From assembly GCA_036501085.1 (NCBI GenBank), contig DASYAZ010000004.1, positions 1 through 32,116 on the forward strand: 32,116 nucleotides of DNA, given 5' to 3'. The translations under genes were made by a program, and so were the position numbers. Positions 24,229 to 31,161 of this stretch are shown here, piece after piece; positions within the stretch are counted from its first letter, which is position 1, and the number at the start of each line of letters is the position of its first letter. The notes under the pieces are model-generated. The model made no database searches and had not been told where the DNA came from. It saw nothing but the letters and a program-made list of their open reading frames with translations. Origin of the DNA: GCA-003244245 sp036501085. GTDB taxonomy: Bacteria; Actinomycetota; Actinomycetes; Mycobacteriales; Pseudonocardiaceae.

Positions 24229-25431
24229 GTGACCACCGACACCACCGATACGGCAACCCCCGGTCCCGAGCAGCTCCGGACGGCGCTGGCCGACTACATA
24301 AGAGGCCGCGGCACGTTCCGGACCCCACAGGTGGAGGCCGCTTTCCGCGCCGTGCCACGGCACCTGTTCCTGCCCGGCGTGGACCTGATGACGGCTTACG
24401 CGCCCAAGCAGGTCGTGATCAAACGTGCCGGCAACGGCACCGCCATCTCCTCGGCGTCGAGCCCCAACCTCGTGGCCGAGATGCTCGAAGTACTCGACGT
24501 CGCGCCCGGTCACCGCGTCCTGGAGATCGGCGCGGCCACCGGCATCAACGCCGCCCTGCTCGCCGAACTGGCCGGCCCCACCGGCACGGTCGTCACCATC
24601 GAGCTCGATGACGACCTCGCCGCCGGAGCCCGCGCCGGGCTGGTTGCGGCCGGATACTCCCAGGTCGAGGTGATCCGCGGCGACGGTGCGCTCGGCCATC
24701 CCGCCCGCGCACCCTACGACAGGATCATCGTCACCGCTGGCGCGTGGGACATCGTCTCCGCATGGTGGCAGCAACTCGCCCTCGGGGGCCGCCTGGTGGT
24801 GCCGCTGCGTCTGCATGACAGCGGCCTGACCCGAGCGGTCGCGCTCGACCTCCAGGCGCCCGGCCGGATGACCAGCACCTCGGCAGCGGTGTGTGGCTTC
24901 GTCCCCCTGCGCGGCACCGCCGAGCAGGCCGAGCGCGTCGTGCACCTGGCCGACGACGTTGTCCTGCACCTCGACGCCGCGGACGTGCCCGACGAAGCCG
25001 CGCTCGGCCAGGCGCTCACCTACCCCGCGCACACTCACTGGACAGGCCTGCGGATCCGCGACAGCGAGCCCGCGGCGCACCTTGACCTGTGGCTGGCCAC
25101 CACCGGCAGCGGCCACTTCGGCCGGCTCTCCGTAGGGCCCGCGGCACGGGCCAGCGCCCTGGTCGACCCCGCGCTGCGGTGGGCCGGTGCAACCCTTTAC
25201 GACGGCGCAACCCTCGCCTACCTTGCGCTGCGTGAACACAACGAGGTGAGCGAGCTGGGCGTCATCGCACACGGACCCGACAGCGCCACACTCGCCGCGC
25301 AAGTCAGCGACCTGCTGCACCGCTGGAACCAGACACGGCCACCCAGCCCACCATCACCGCCCACCGCAGCGACACACCCGATAACCCGCTCTCCTCCGCA
25401 CACCACATCGCCCGGCCACACACCCGCATAA
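24229..25431 (+). CDS. FxLD-system-type O-methyltransferase (PCMT-like), C terminus frameshifted
   Basis: The 400-residue protein has a protein-L-isoaspartate methyltransferase-like domain: PRHLFLPGVDLMTAYAPKQV, ISSASSPNLVAEMLEVLDV, the SAM-binding loop VLEIGAATGINAALLAELAG, the acidic end of the next strand VVTIELDDDL, and YDRIIVTAGAWDI. A second domain (about 270-375) ends WAGATLYDGATLAYLALRE and ELGVIAHGPDSATL. This two-domain layout matches the FxLD-system methyltransferases linked to lanthipeptide-like RiPPs. Near 25345 the frame slips: the normal ending (TITAHRSDTPD..., HTRITITW, TAA at 25443-25445) is present one frame over, restored by one base in CGGCC. As read, the protein ends in a foreign Pro/Thr/His tail. 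No FxLD precursor is visible nearby. Confidence 0.75.
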   Translation: MTTDTTDTATPGPEQLRTALADYIRGRGTFRTPQVEAAFRAVPRHLFLPGVDLMTAYAPKQVVIKRAGNGTAISSASSPNLVAEMLEVLDVAPGHRVLEIGAATGINAALLAELAGPTGTVVTIELDDDLAAGARAGLVAAGYSQVEVIRGDGALGHPARAPYDRIIVTAGAWDIVSAWWQQLALGGRLVVPLRLHDSGLTRAVALDLQAPGRMTSTSAAVCGFVPLRGTAEQAERVVHLADDVVLHLDAADVPDEAALGQALTYPAHTHWTGLRIRDSEPAAHLDLWLATTGSGHFGRLSVGPAARASALVDPALRWAGATLYDGATLAYLALREHNEVSELGVIAHGPDSATLAAQVSDLLHRWNQTRPPSPPSPPTAATHPITRSPPHTTSPGHTPA

Positions 25432-25490
25432 CCATCACCTGGTAACAAGCCCACCTGAGCGCCGCCCAAGCGAACCCCCAAGAGCGGATC

Positions 25491-25778
25491 GTGCACCCGC
25501 CCGCTTCGGTGCTCGATCTCGTGACGATCCTGCGTACCGCGGGTGACCCGGTGCGCTTGGAGATCGTTCGCCTGCTAGCCGACGGTCGGCCCCGGCTGTG
25601 TGGCGAGATCTCCGGTGCCCTGGAACTACCGCCGTCCACCGGTTCCTATCACCTGCGGTTGCTCCGGGAGGCAGGCTTATCCCGCTCTCGCTCCGAGGGC
25701 CCCTGCGGCTCATCTCACTTGCGCCGCGACGACCTTGACGTGCTTTTTCCAGGACTTGTTGACGTATTGACGCGCTGA
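25491..25778 (+). CDS. ArsR-type winged-helix regulator
   Basis: This 95-residue protein is a compact winged helix: LVTILRTAGDPVRLEIVRLL, CGEISGALELPPSTGSYHLR, LLREAGLSRSRSEG and the final RRDDLDVLFPGLVDVL. It lacks an obvious ArsR metal-binding cysteine motif apart from isolated cysteines, so it may respond to something else. GTG 25491 is the only reasonable start. It lies 45 bp after the true methyltransferase stop, so the two may be cotranscribed. Its 3' end overlaps the STAS gene by 69 bp, tail to tail. Confidence 0.8.
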   Translation: MHPPASVLDLVTILRTAGDPVRLEIVRLLADGRPRLCGEISGALELPPSTGSYHLRLLREAGLSRSRSEGPCGSSHLRRDDLDVLFPGLVDVLTR

Positions 25779-26165
25779 ACCTGCGCGGAACGTTCCGTAT
25801 GGTGCCGAGCCGGTCACCGCATCGGCGACGCCGCTGGAAAAGATGAAATATTCCCGCAGCCCGGCGGCCGCTAATGCCCGGTTGGCGGGTCGGGAGTTGC
25901 ACACCAGTAACAATACATGATCTTGCTGGATGGCGAGTTCGTTCGCTTCGAACAGCGCGGACAGGCCTGATGAACCCAGGAAACTCACACCGTCGAGATC
26001 CAGGATGACAACCCGGGATACGGTCAGCTGCGCGATCAGAAAAGTGCTCAGTTTCCATGCTGTCCCGACATCGATCTGGCCCGTTACGGTGACCACCCGA
26101 ACATCGGGACCGTGTTCGGCCACCTGCAGATCTATTTCGGCAGGATCCTCACTGCTTACATTCAT
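25710..26165 (-). CDS. STAS-domain anti-sigma-factor antagonist
   Basis: This 151-residue protein contains a STAS domain (about residues 12-115): VRVVTVTGQIDVGTAWKL, then ILDLDGVSFLGSSGLSALFE, where the SSGL serine is the phosphorylation site in SpoIIAA/RsbV-type proteins, then HVLLLVCNSRPANRAL. It would bind and neutralise an anti-sigma kinase when unphosphorylated. No sigma factor or kinase is adjacent, which is common for actinobacterial orphans. The start is ATG 26165; GTG 26174 is possible. About 35 C-terminal residues beyond the domain overlap the ArsR gene and may be unconserved. Confidence 0.85.
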   Translation of the reverse strand: MNVSSEDPAEIDLQVAEHGPDVRVVTVTGQIDVGTAWKLSTFLIAQLTVSRVVILDLDGVSFLGSSGLSALFEANELAIQQDHVLLLVCNSRPANRALAAAGLREYFIFSSGVADAVTGSAPYGTFRAGSARQYVNKSWKKHVKVVAAQVR

Positions 26166-26360
26166 GCGCTGCACGATAGGATGCGAATCCTACTGATACA
26201 CCTTGGATGCCGGGTCAGACTTGCCGAGCGGTGTTGTCCAGTCGCTGTGCGGTACAGCGAGGCTGAAGTCTTCCCCGCAGTTCCCCGCCTCAGCCTGAGG
26301 TATCTCAGCGGTGCTCCCCGTCCTCTTTCCTGAGATTGCCTGGTTTGGACCTGCTGGGTG

Positions 26361-26375
26361 GGTGGGCATCCCACC
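26361..26375 (+). promoter_or_regulatory. GGTGGG-CAT-CCCACC inverted repeat upstream of the multicopper oxidase
   Basis: A perfect 6-bp inverted repeat with a 3-nt spacer, 62 bp before the oxidase ATG. The GGTGGG/CCCACC arms recall copper-responsive CsoR-type operators, and the gene is a copper enzyme. The functional link is inference. Confidence 0.3.
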
Positions 26376-26381
26376 GAGCCG

Positions 26382-26407
26382 GTGACGAGGACCTGTGACG
26401 AGGACCT
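26382..26407 (+). repeat. 13-bp tandem repeat before the multicopper oxidase
   Basis: GTGACGAGGACCT occurs twice head to tail (26382-26394, 26395-26407), followed by a decayed third copy (GCGACGAAGACGA). It sits in the leader, 30 bp before the start codon. Confidence 0.6.
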
Positions 26408-26436
26408 GCGACGAAGACGAGATGAGGAGCAACGTA

Positions 26437-28263
26437 ATGACAAGTGTCAAGCCGGGGCCTGACTTCGGCCTCACCAAGTTCGCGGACCCGCTGCGCGTCC
26501 CACCCGTGCTGCGGCCGCACTCCTGGGGAGAGCTGGCTCACGTCACCGTGCGGGTCAGGCGCGCCCAGGTGCGGCTGCACTCGCAGTTGCCACCGACGGC
26601 GGTGTGGGCCTTCGACGGGCACTTCCCGGGCCCCACCTTCGAGGTTCGCCGCGGCCAGCGGCTCCGGGTCAGCTGGACCAACGACATCGAGGACGGCCCG
26701 TTCCCCCTCACCGCGGTGATGGTGCCGCTGGCCGAGGCGCCGAGCGACTCACCCGGCTACGACCCGGCCACCGCGAAGATCATCGACGGGGTGGCCGAGC
26801 TGCCGGCCTGGGTCGCGGTGCACCTGCACGGCGCCAAGACCGGTGGCGGCAACGACGGGTGGCCGCACAACGCCGTGCTGCGAGGTGACTCCCAGCTCGC
26901 CGAGTACCCGAACGACCAGCAGGCCACCGCGCTGTGGTACCACGACCACGCCATGAACATCACGCGATGGAACGTGATGACCGGGCTGACCGGCATGTAC
27001 ATCATCCGTGACGGCGAAGAGGACGCCCTGGGCCTGCCGCGGGGTCGCCACGAGATCCCACTGATCATCTGCGATCGCAACCTGGACACCGACCAGGCGG
27101 GCGAGCTCACCGGCGGGTTGCTGTACAAGGTGGGCGTGGTGCCCAACCCCGACCCGAACGCCGAGCCGGTGGCAGTCGCGTTCAGCGGTCCCTTCACGCT
27201 GGTCAACGACGTGATCTGGCCGCACCTGGAGGTGGAGGCCCGCTGGTACCGCTTCCGGATGCTCAACACCTCCAACGCCCGGTTCTTCCAGTTCGACCTC
27301 TTCGACGCCGACGGGAACTCGCAGCGCGACGCCATCCGGCAGATCGGCACCGATGGGGGCCTGCTACCCAAGCCGGTGCCGTTGCCCGCAGCAGGTCTCA
27401 TCCTGGCCCCGACCGAGCGGGCCGACGTGCTGGTCGATTTCAGCGCGTTCCGCGGCCAACGGCTGCGGTTGACCAACACCGCCGCGGACGCCGCTCCCGA
27501 GCCCGACGTGATGGAGTTCCGGGTCCGCGACCACGCCGCGCACGACCACTTCGTGCTGCCCGAGACGCTGTCCACCTCCTACTTCCGGGTTGAGCACGGC
27601 ACCACGCTGCCGGATGATCACGACCACAAGTGGGTCGCGCTGGCTCCACCGGGGACCTCCGGCGACGGCCATCCGCAGATGTGGGAGCTCGCCGAGATCA
27701 CCGATCCGGCGCAGATCCCGGCACCGCCACCGGGCAAGACCGCGGTGGACGGCGTCATCCAGGTCAAGGACCCCGCCGGGAAGGTCCGCACGTTCCGGCG
27801 GGTGGCCAAGGACTTCGACGGGACGACCACCTTCTTCATCGACGAAGGCCGCTGGGCCGTGTGGAACTTCCTGCACCTGCCGGATGTCGTGCTGAGCCAT
27901 CCCATGCACATCCACCTCACGGAGTTCCAGGCGCTCAGCCGGGATATCTACGACGGGCAGGGATTCAACGTCGCCGAGGGCGGGACCGTCCTCACGCCCA
28001 CGCCGATCCCGGTCACCTACCAGCGCGCGGGTGTGCTCGACGAGAACGAGAAGGGCTGGAAGGACACCATTCGGGTCAACGCCGGTGAGCTCGTCAGCGT
28101 CGCGGGACGGTTCATCGGCGCCAGTGGCAACTTCGTCTACCACTGCCACATCCTCGACCACGAGGACGAGGGCATGATGCGCCCCTTCGTGGTCGTGCCC
28201 GGCCAGGTGCGCAAGTTCGGGCACGTCGCCAGCGGCGGCATCCACCACCAGCACGGCGGGTGA
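26437..28263 (+). CDS. Multicopper oxidase (CotA/phenoxazinone-synthase-like)
   Basis: This 608-residue three-cupredoxin oxidase has all four copper-binding motifs: HLHG (129-132), WYHDH (HDH 169-171), HPMHIH (488-493) and HCHILDHEDEGMM (from 569) with the type-1 Cys and an axial Met. The N-terminal FDGHFPGPTFEVRRGQ and DDHDHKWVALAPP-type segments fit the CotA laccase/phenoxazinone synthase branch. It oxidises phenols or o-aminophenols with O2 to water. I see no signal peptide, so it is probably cytoplasmic, as CotA and PhsA are. ATG 26437 follows AGGAG by 7 nt, a strong ribosome binding site. The His-rich C terminus (GGIHHQHGG) may bind extra metal. It is monocistronic. Confidence 0.95.
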   Translation: MTSVKPGPDFGLTKFADPLRVPPVLRPHSWGELAHVTVRVRRAQVRLHSQLPPTAVWAFDGHFPGPTFEVRRGQRLRVSWTNDIEDGPFPLTAVMVPLAEAPSDSPGYDPATAKIIDGVAELPAWVAVHLHGAKTGGGNDGWPHNAVLRGDSQLAEYPNDQQATALWYHDHAMNITRWNVMTGLTGMYIIRDGEEDALGLPRGRHEIPLIICDRNLDTDQAGELTGGLLYKVGVVPNPDPNAEPVAVAFSGPFTLVNDVIWPHLEVEARWYRFRMLNTSNARFFQFDLFDADGNSQRDAIRQIGTDGGLLPKPVPLPAAGLILAPTERADVLVDFSAFRGQRLRLTNTAADAAPEPDVMEFRVRDHAAHDHFVLPETLSTSYFRVEHGTTLPDDHDHKWVALAPPGTSGDGHPQMWELAEITDPAQIPAPPPGKTAVDGVIQVKDPAGKVRTFRRVAKDFDGTTTFFIDEGRWAVWNFLHLPDVVLSHPMHIHLTEFQALSRDIYDGQGFNVAEGGTVLTPTPIPVTYQRAGVLDENEKGWKDTIRVNAGELVSVAGRFIGASGNFVYHCHILDHEDEGMMRPFVVVPGQVRKFGHVASGGIHHQHGG

Positions 28264-28362
28264 GCTCCACTGCAGCGGTGGGATCGGTGAAGATCTCCGC
28301 GCCGGCGGCCCGTCCCCGGCTGCGCGGCTCCCACCACGGGTTCCCTCGATTTCTCATTGAGT

Positions 28363-28377
28363 TTAGGCTTACCTTGG
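28363..28377 (+). promoter_or_regulatory. Possible IdeR/DmdR iron box
   Basis: TTAGGCTTACCTTGG resembles the actinobacterial iron box (TTAGGNTANNCTNACCTAA family), with the AGGCTtACCT core intact except one base. It lies about 110 bp upstream of the alpha/beta hydrolase start. It is a partial match, so a chance occurrence is possible. Confidence 0.4.
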
Positions 28378-28484
28378 TCGGGTGGAAGGATGGGCCATGC
28401 CAGCGCCGACGCTCGCGACGATCTCACCGCTGCGCGCGCACCACCCTTCACCTGGTCGTTTCCCCACGCTGAGGAGTGAACTAC

Positions 28485-29258
28485 TTGCCTCTTATCGATC
28501 TTGATCATGGCGCGGTGGAGTACCGGTGGATTGAGGGTGACCGAGCGCGGGAACCGCTGGTTTTCCTGCACGAGGGGCTGGGCTGCGTGGCGATGTGGGA
28601 ACGTTTCCCGGCTGCCATCGCCCGTGCCAGCGGCCGGTCTGCACTGGTCTACTCCCGGCACGGTCACGGTGGTTCCGCCCCCGGCCAGGTCCCCCGATCA
28701 GCGGACTATCTCCATCTCGAGGCGTTCGACGTGCTCCCTGAACTTCTGGATAGGTTGCAGGTGTGCCGTCCGGTGCTCGTCGGGCACAGCGACGGTGGGT
28801 CGATCGCGTTGCTGTATGCGGGTGCCCAGCCCACCTCCGGGCTTGTCCTGATGGCACCGCACGTCTTCGTTGAGCCCGCGACGGTGGCGGGGGTGGCCAC
28901 GGCTGTGCGGGCCTACCGCGAGGGTGATCTGGCCCGCCGGCTGGCCGCTCTCCATGACCGGCCCGATGCGATGTTCAATGCCTGGAGCGAGGTGTGGCTC
29001 TCCAGCGAGTTCCGGAGCTGGAACATCGAGAGCTGCCTACCCCGGGTGTCCTGCCCGGTCCTGCTGCTGTGGGGCACGGACGATCCGTACGCCACGGAGA
29101 GTCAACTGAAAGCCATCGAGCACGGGCTGCCCACCTCTCCCGACCGGATGGACCTCCTCGGCTGCGGGCACTCGCCGCACCTGGAACGCGCCGGCGAGAC
29201 CCAGGCGGCGGTCCTGACCTTTCTGCATACGCTGAGCGCCGAGGGCGGCGACCGGTAG
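28485..29258 (+). CDS. Alpha/beta-hydrolase
   Basis: This 257-residue alpha/beta-hydrolase has the oxyanion-hole region VFLHEGLG, the nucleophile elbow GHSDGG (Ser about 102), a late acid in LLLWGTDDPYA and the catalytic histidine in LGCGHSPHLE. It would hydrolyse an ester, lactone or similar small substrate in the cytoplasm. TTG 28485 is favoured because GAGGAG (28471-28476) sits 8 nt upstream; GTG 28476 is in frame but overlaps that site. A possible iron box upstream suggests iron control, perhaps as a siderophore-type esterase, but that is speculative. Confidence 0.88.
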   Translation: MPLIDLDHGAVEYRWIEGDRAREPLVFLHEGLGCVAMWERFPAAIARASGRSALVYSRHGHGGSAPGQVPRSADYLHLEAFDVLPELLDRLQVCRPVLVGHSDGGSIALLYAGAQPTSGLVLMAPHVFVEPATVAGVATAVRAYREGDLARRLAALHDRPDAMFNAWSEVWLSSEFRSWNIESCLPRVSCPVLLLWGTDDPYATESQLKAIEHGLPTSPDRMDLLGCGHSPHLERAGETQAAVLTFLHTLSAEGGDR

Positions 29259-29905
29259 GAAGCCACGGCCGTGCGAGGGGGACCCGTTCTGGTACCTGCC
29301 GGTCACGCAGCGTCGGCGAAAATCGGTACGGCTACTGAGTATTGGTCGGACGCGGCGGTTAAGTGGCGATATCCGCGCCACGGTCGCGGGAAACTGGCCT
29401 CGCAGTGCTCGGCATTAAGTCATCTGTGATTACCGCTATGTGACGAGACCTTCCGGTCACCTTGGTAGCCGTTGTCCGGGGCCCTAGGTAGTAAGCGTGG
29501 TCGGTGCTCATCGAATACGAGGTCTGCCGTCTCATGGCAACTGTCGCGATTCGGGCGGATAATGCCGCCTGCTTCGGGTGCCAGCGGGCTCAGTACTGCT
29601 GGTGAGGGTCCGGAAGGGTCGTCTAGCTGCGCTGATGAGGACTGAACCGGCGCGGTGAACCCCTTGCGTGCGGCCTCCCCGTCAGTAACGAACCGTCAAG
29701 ATCTCGGTAGCGACCTGCTGGTCGCTCAGTAGTCGCAGAAAGCGGCTCCGCGGCTAAGTGATCGGTCGCGAACTTAGGTGTGAAATGCATGTTGTCAGTG
29801 ACGCTATTCCTCGACATGGTGTGGCTGACCGAATCGATAACGTTGTCGATGCGGCGTTCCGTTCCCGGCCCTCCTCCACTGGGGGCTACTGTGAGGAGAA
29901 TATTC
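29259..29905. other. Long intergenic region upstream of the glycine-rich peptide gene
   Basis: No gene is supported across this 647-bp stretch. It is less GC-rich than the neighbouring genes and has stops in most frames. It holds a perfect 7-bp hairpin AGCGACC-TGCT-GGTCGCT (29709-29726), the near-palindrome at 29835-29848, and a possible -10 TACTGT at 29887-29892 before the peptide gene. A regulatory RNA or an acquired segment is possible but not shown. Confidence 0.5.
29835..29848. promoter_or_regulatory. Near-palindrome CGATAACGTTGTCG
   Basis: This 14-bp inverted repeat has one T-G mismatch and lies 57 bp before the peptide ATG. It shares the TAACGTT core with sites at 12331 and 14625. It may be an operator. 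Confidence 0.35.
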
Positions 29906-30160
29906 ATGTCTGACGCATTGTGTTTCGCTGAGATCGATGAGCAGCACGCTGAGCTGCTCCCGGCACGGACCGTTATGTCCATGTTCAGCACCGGCGGCGG
30001 GTGCACTGGTGGCGACGGCGGCGTCGGCGGCAACGGTGGCAACGGGCAGGGTGGCATCGGTATCAACCTGCTGAACATCAACCTGCTGGGCTCGCAGACC
30101 AACAGCGCCGGTAACGGTGTTGGCGGCGCCGGTGGCAGCGCCAACGGCGGCAACTGCTGA
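29906..30160 (+). CDS. 84-residue glycine-rich peptide, RiPP-precursor-like
   Basis: AGGAG lies 7 nt before ATG 29906. Residues 1-28 form an acidic leader-like segment (MSDALCFAEIDEQHAELLPA then RTVMSMF) with no signal-peptide character. Residues 29-84 are dominated by Gly, Asn and Ser (GGGCTGGDGG, GNGGNGQGG, GGAGGSANGGNC) and enclose one hydrophobic patch, INLLNINLLG, at 53-62. There are Cys residues at 6, 33 and 84. The two-part layout resembles RiPP precursors with Gly-rich cores such as microcin B17, but no cyclodehydratase, protease or exporter is adjacent. Alternatives are an adhesive or pore-forming glycine-rich peptide. A strong terminator follows, so it is monocistronic and probably well expressed. 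Confidence 0.75.
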   Translation: MSDALCFAEIDEQHAELLPARTVMSMFSTGGGCTGGDGGVGGNGGNGQGGIGINLLNINLLGSQTNSAGNGVGGAGGSANGGNC

Positions 30161-30192
30161 GCCAACGCACTGAAGGAAGCTTCGTAGTTTCT

Positions 30193-30223
30193 GGTGGGGT
30201 CGCTGTGCTGCAGCGGCCCCACC
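30193..30223 (+). terminator. Strong hairpin terminator of the peptide gene
   Basis: GGTGGGGTCGCTG pairs with CAGCGGCCCCACC around TGCTG, a 13-bp stem with a single T-G wobble, starting 32 nt after the peptide stop. The tail AACTCATTCTCG is only weakly T-rich, as is usual in this group. Confidence 0.75.
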
Positions 30224-30312
30224 AACTCATTCTCGACCAACACCGAGCTCGTGGCGCTGCCGGTCACCGGTGAGCAGGTGATCCTACCGGTCACCGTGCC
30301 GGCCGGACCTCT

Positions 30313-30831
30313 ATGGCAGAATTAATAATCGTGCCAGAAGCGCAGATGCTCACTGAGAATCAGTGGTCGCACCTGCGCGATGCTCGATTAGCAGCGTTGA
30401 CCGAGTCGCCAGGCGAATTCTTGTCGAGTTACCAGCGAGAGTCGACTTATGGCGAACGAGAGTGGCGAGCCGAGTTCTCTCGTGGCCAGTGGGTCATTGC
30501 TTTTGTGGAGGGCCGCACCGTGGGCCTTCTGGGAGCCACCTGGGGGCTGCGGACTCCCGCGCACGACTGCTATTTGGAGTATATGTGGGTGTCACCTGGA
30601 TTTCGCCGTTGCGGGATCGCGTCCACTCTGATCAGGCTGGTTCTTGAATCATTGCGCGATTCGGGTGTCGCAGTGGCCTGGCTGTGGATCTTTGACGACA
30701 ACGAGTCGGCTCGCCGGTTATATGAGAGCTGCGGCTTCGTGAGCACGAACGAGAAACAGCCGATACCGGGCGATGGCACGCGACACGAGGAACGGATGAC
30801 GATCAGCCTGCGACCCGCGCCCGGGAACTGA
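30313..30831 (+). CDS. GNAT-family N-acetyltransferase
   Basis: This 172-residue acetyltransferase has the GNAT core: WVIAFVEGRTVGLLGATWG (strands 2-3), YLEYMWVSPGFRRCGIASTL (strand 4 and the acetyl-CoA pyrophosphate loop, RxxGIA form), and WLWIFDDNESARRLYESCGF (strand 5 with the N/Y motif). The substrate is unknown. ATG 30313 is the longest start; GTG 30331 and ATG 30346 are in frame, and no ribosome binding site decides between them. It follows the peptide gene after its terminator, so a shared function such as immunity or modification is possible but unsupported. Confidence 0.9.
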   Translation: MAELIIVPEAQMLTENQWSHLRDARLAALTESPGEFLSSYQRESTYGEREWRAEFSRGQWVIAFVEGRTVGLLGATWGLRTPAHDCYLEYMWVSPGFRRCGIASTLIRLVLESLRDSGVAVAWLWIFDDNESARRLYESCGFVSTNEKQPIPGDGTRHEERMTISLRPAPGN

Positions 30832-30951
30832 TCGCCCGGGAACCGATCACCGCCAGGGACGGGCACCGGCGGCCGAGATCAAGAGTGCACGATGCCGTGA
30901 CCGCGGGAGGACTTGGTCGTTGTGCCAGGCACGGCAGCCGACTCCATCTCT

Positions 30952-30988
30952 CTTCACGTCTTCACCCGAAGTGAGTGAAAGCGTGAAG
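30952..30988. promoter_or_regulatory. Four-pentamer inverted repeat (TTCAC x2, GTGAA x2)
   Basis: CTTCACG (30952-30958) and CGTGAAG (30982-30988) are exact complements. Inside them TTCAC (30961-30965) and GTGAA (30975-30979) form a second matched pair. The pentamers start at 53, 61, 75 and 83, symmetric about one axis. The element lies 210 bp before the HTH gene and 65 bp before the micro-ORF, as expected for a two-dimer operator or a UTR hairpin. The rest of 30832-31052 shows nothing else. Confidence 0.55.
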
Positions 30989-31052
30989 CAAGTCGAGACG
31001 TTCAAACCTTGCGCAGGTCGCCAGCTGTGTCGAACGGGAGGGGGAATTCCCG

Positions 31053-31127
31053 ATGGATCAACGGGTCTTCTGGTCCGACCCGTTGAGGTGGTGGCAAGAT
31101 CTGGTCTTGTTGGGGTGCAGGCAGTGA
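31053..31127 (+). CDS. Possible 24-residue upstream ORF of the HTH gene
   Basis: GGGAGGGGG lies about 8 nt before ATG 31053. The product MDQRVFWSDPLRWWQDLVLL (then GCRQ) is unusually rich in Trp and hydrophobic residues for a random frame. Its TGA overlaps a GTG (31124-31126) whose short frame in turn ends in a TGA overlapping the HTH gene's ATG, giving a chain of coupled stops and starts. It could be a leader peptide or a small partner of the HTH protein. Confidence 0.35.
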   Translation: MDQRVFWSDPLRWWQDLVLLGCRQ

Positions 31128-31161
31128 ACCTCAGTGAAGTTCGGCGTTGTGAGGTGATGAC

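Noticed and set aside
24184..25320. 378-residue minus-strand ORF opposite the methyltransferase
   Set aside because: It is the antisense shadow of a clearly conserved methyltransferase and has low-complexity Gly/Val/Gln sequence.
29623..30294. 223-residue minus-strand ORF across the peptide gene
   Set aside because: Proline-rich antisense shadow of the glycine-rich codons (GGN read as CCN).
29906..31161. Peptide gene and GNAT as a modification or immunity pair
   Set aside because: A strong terminator separates them and there is no sequence evidence linking the acetyltransferase to the peptide.
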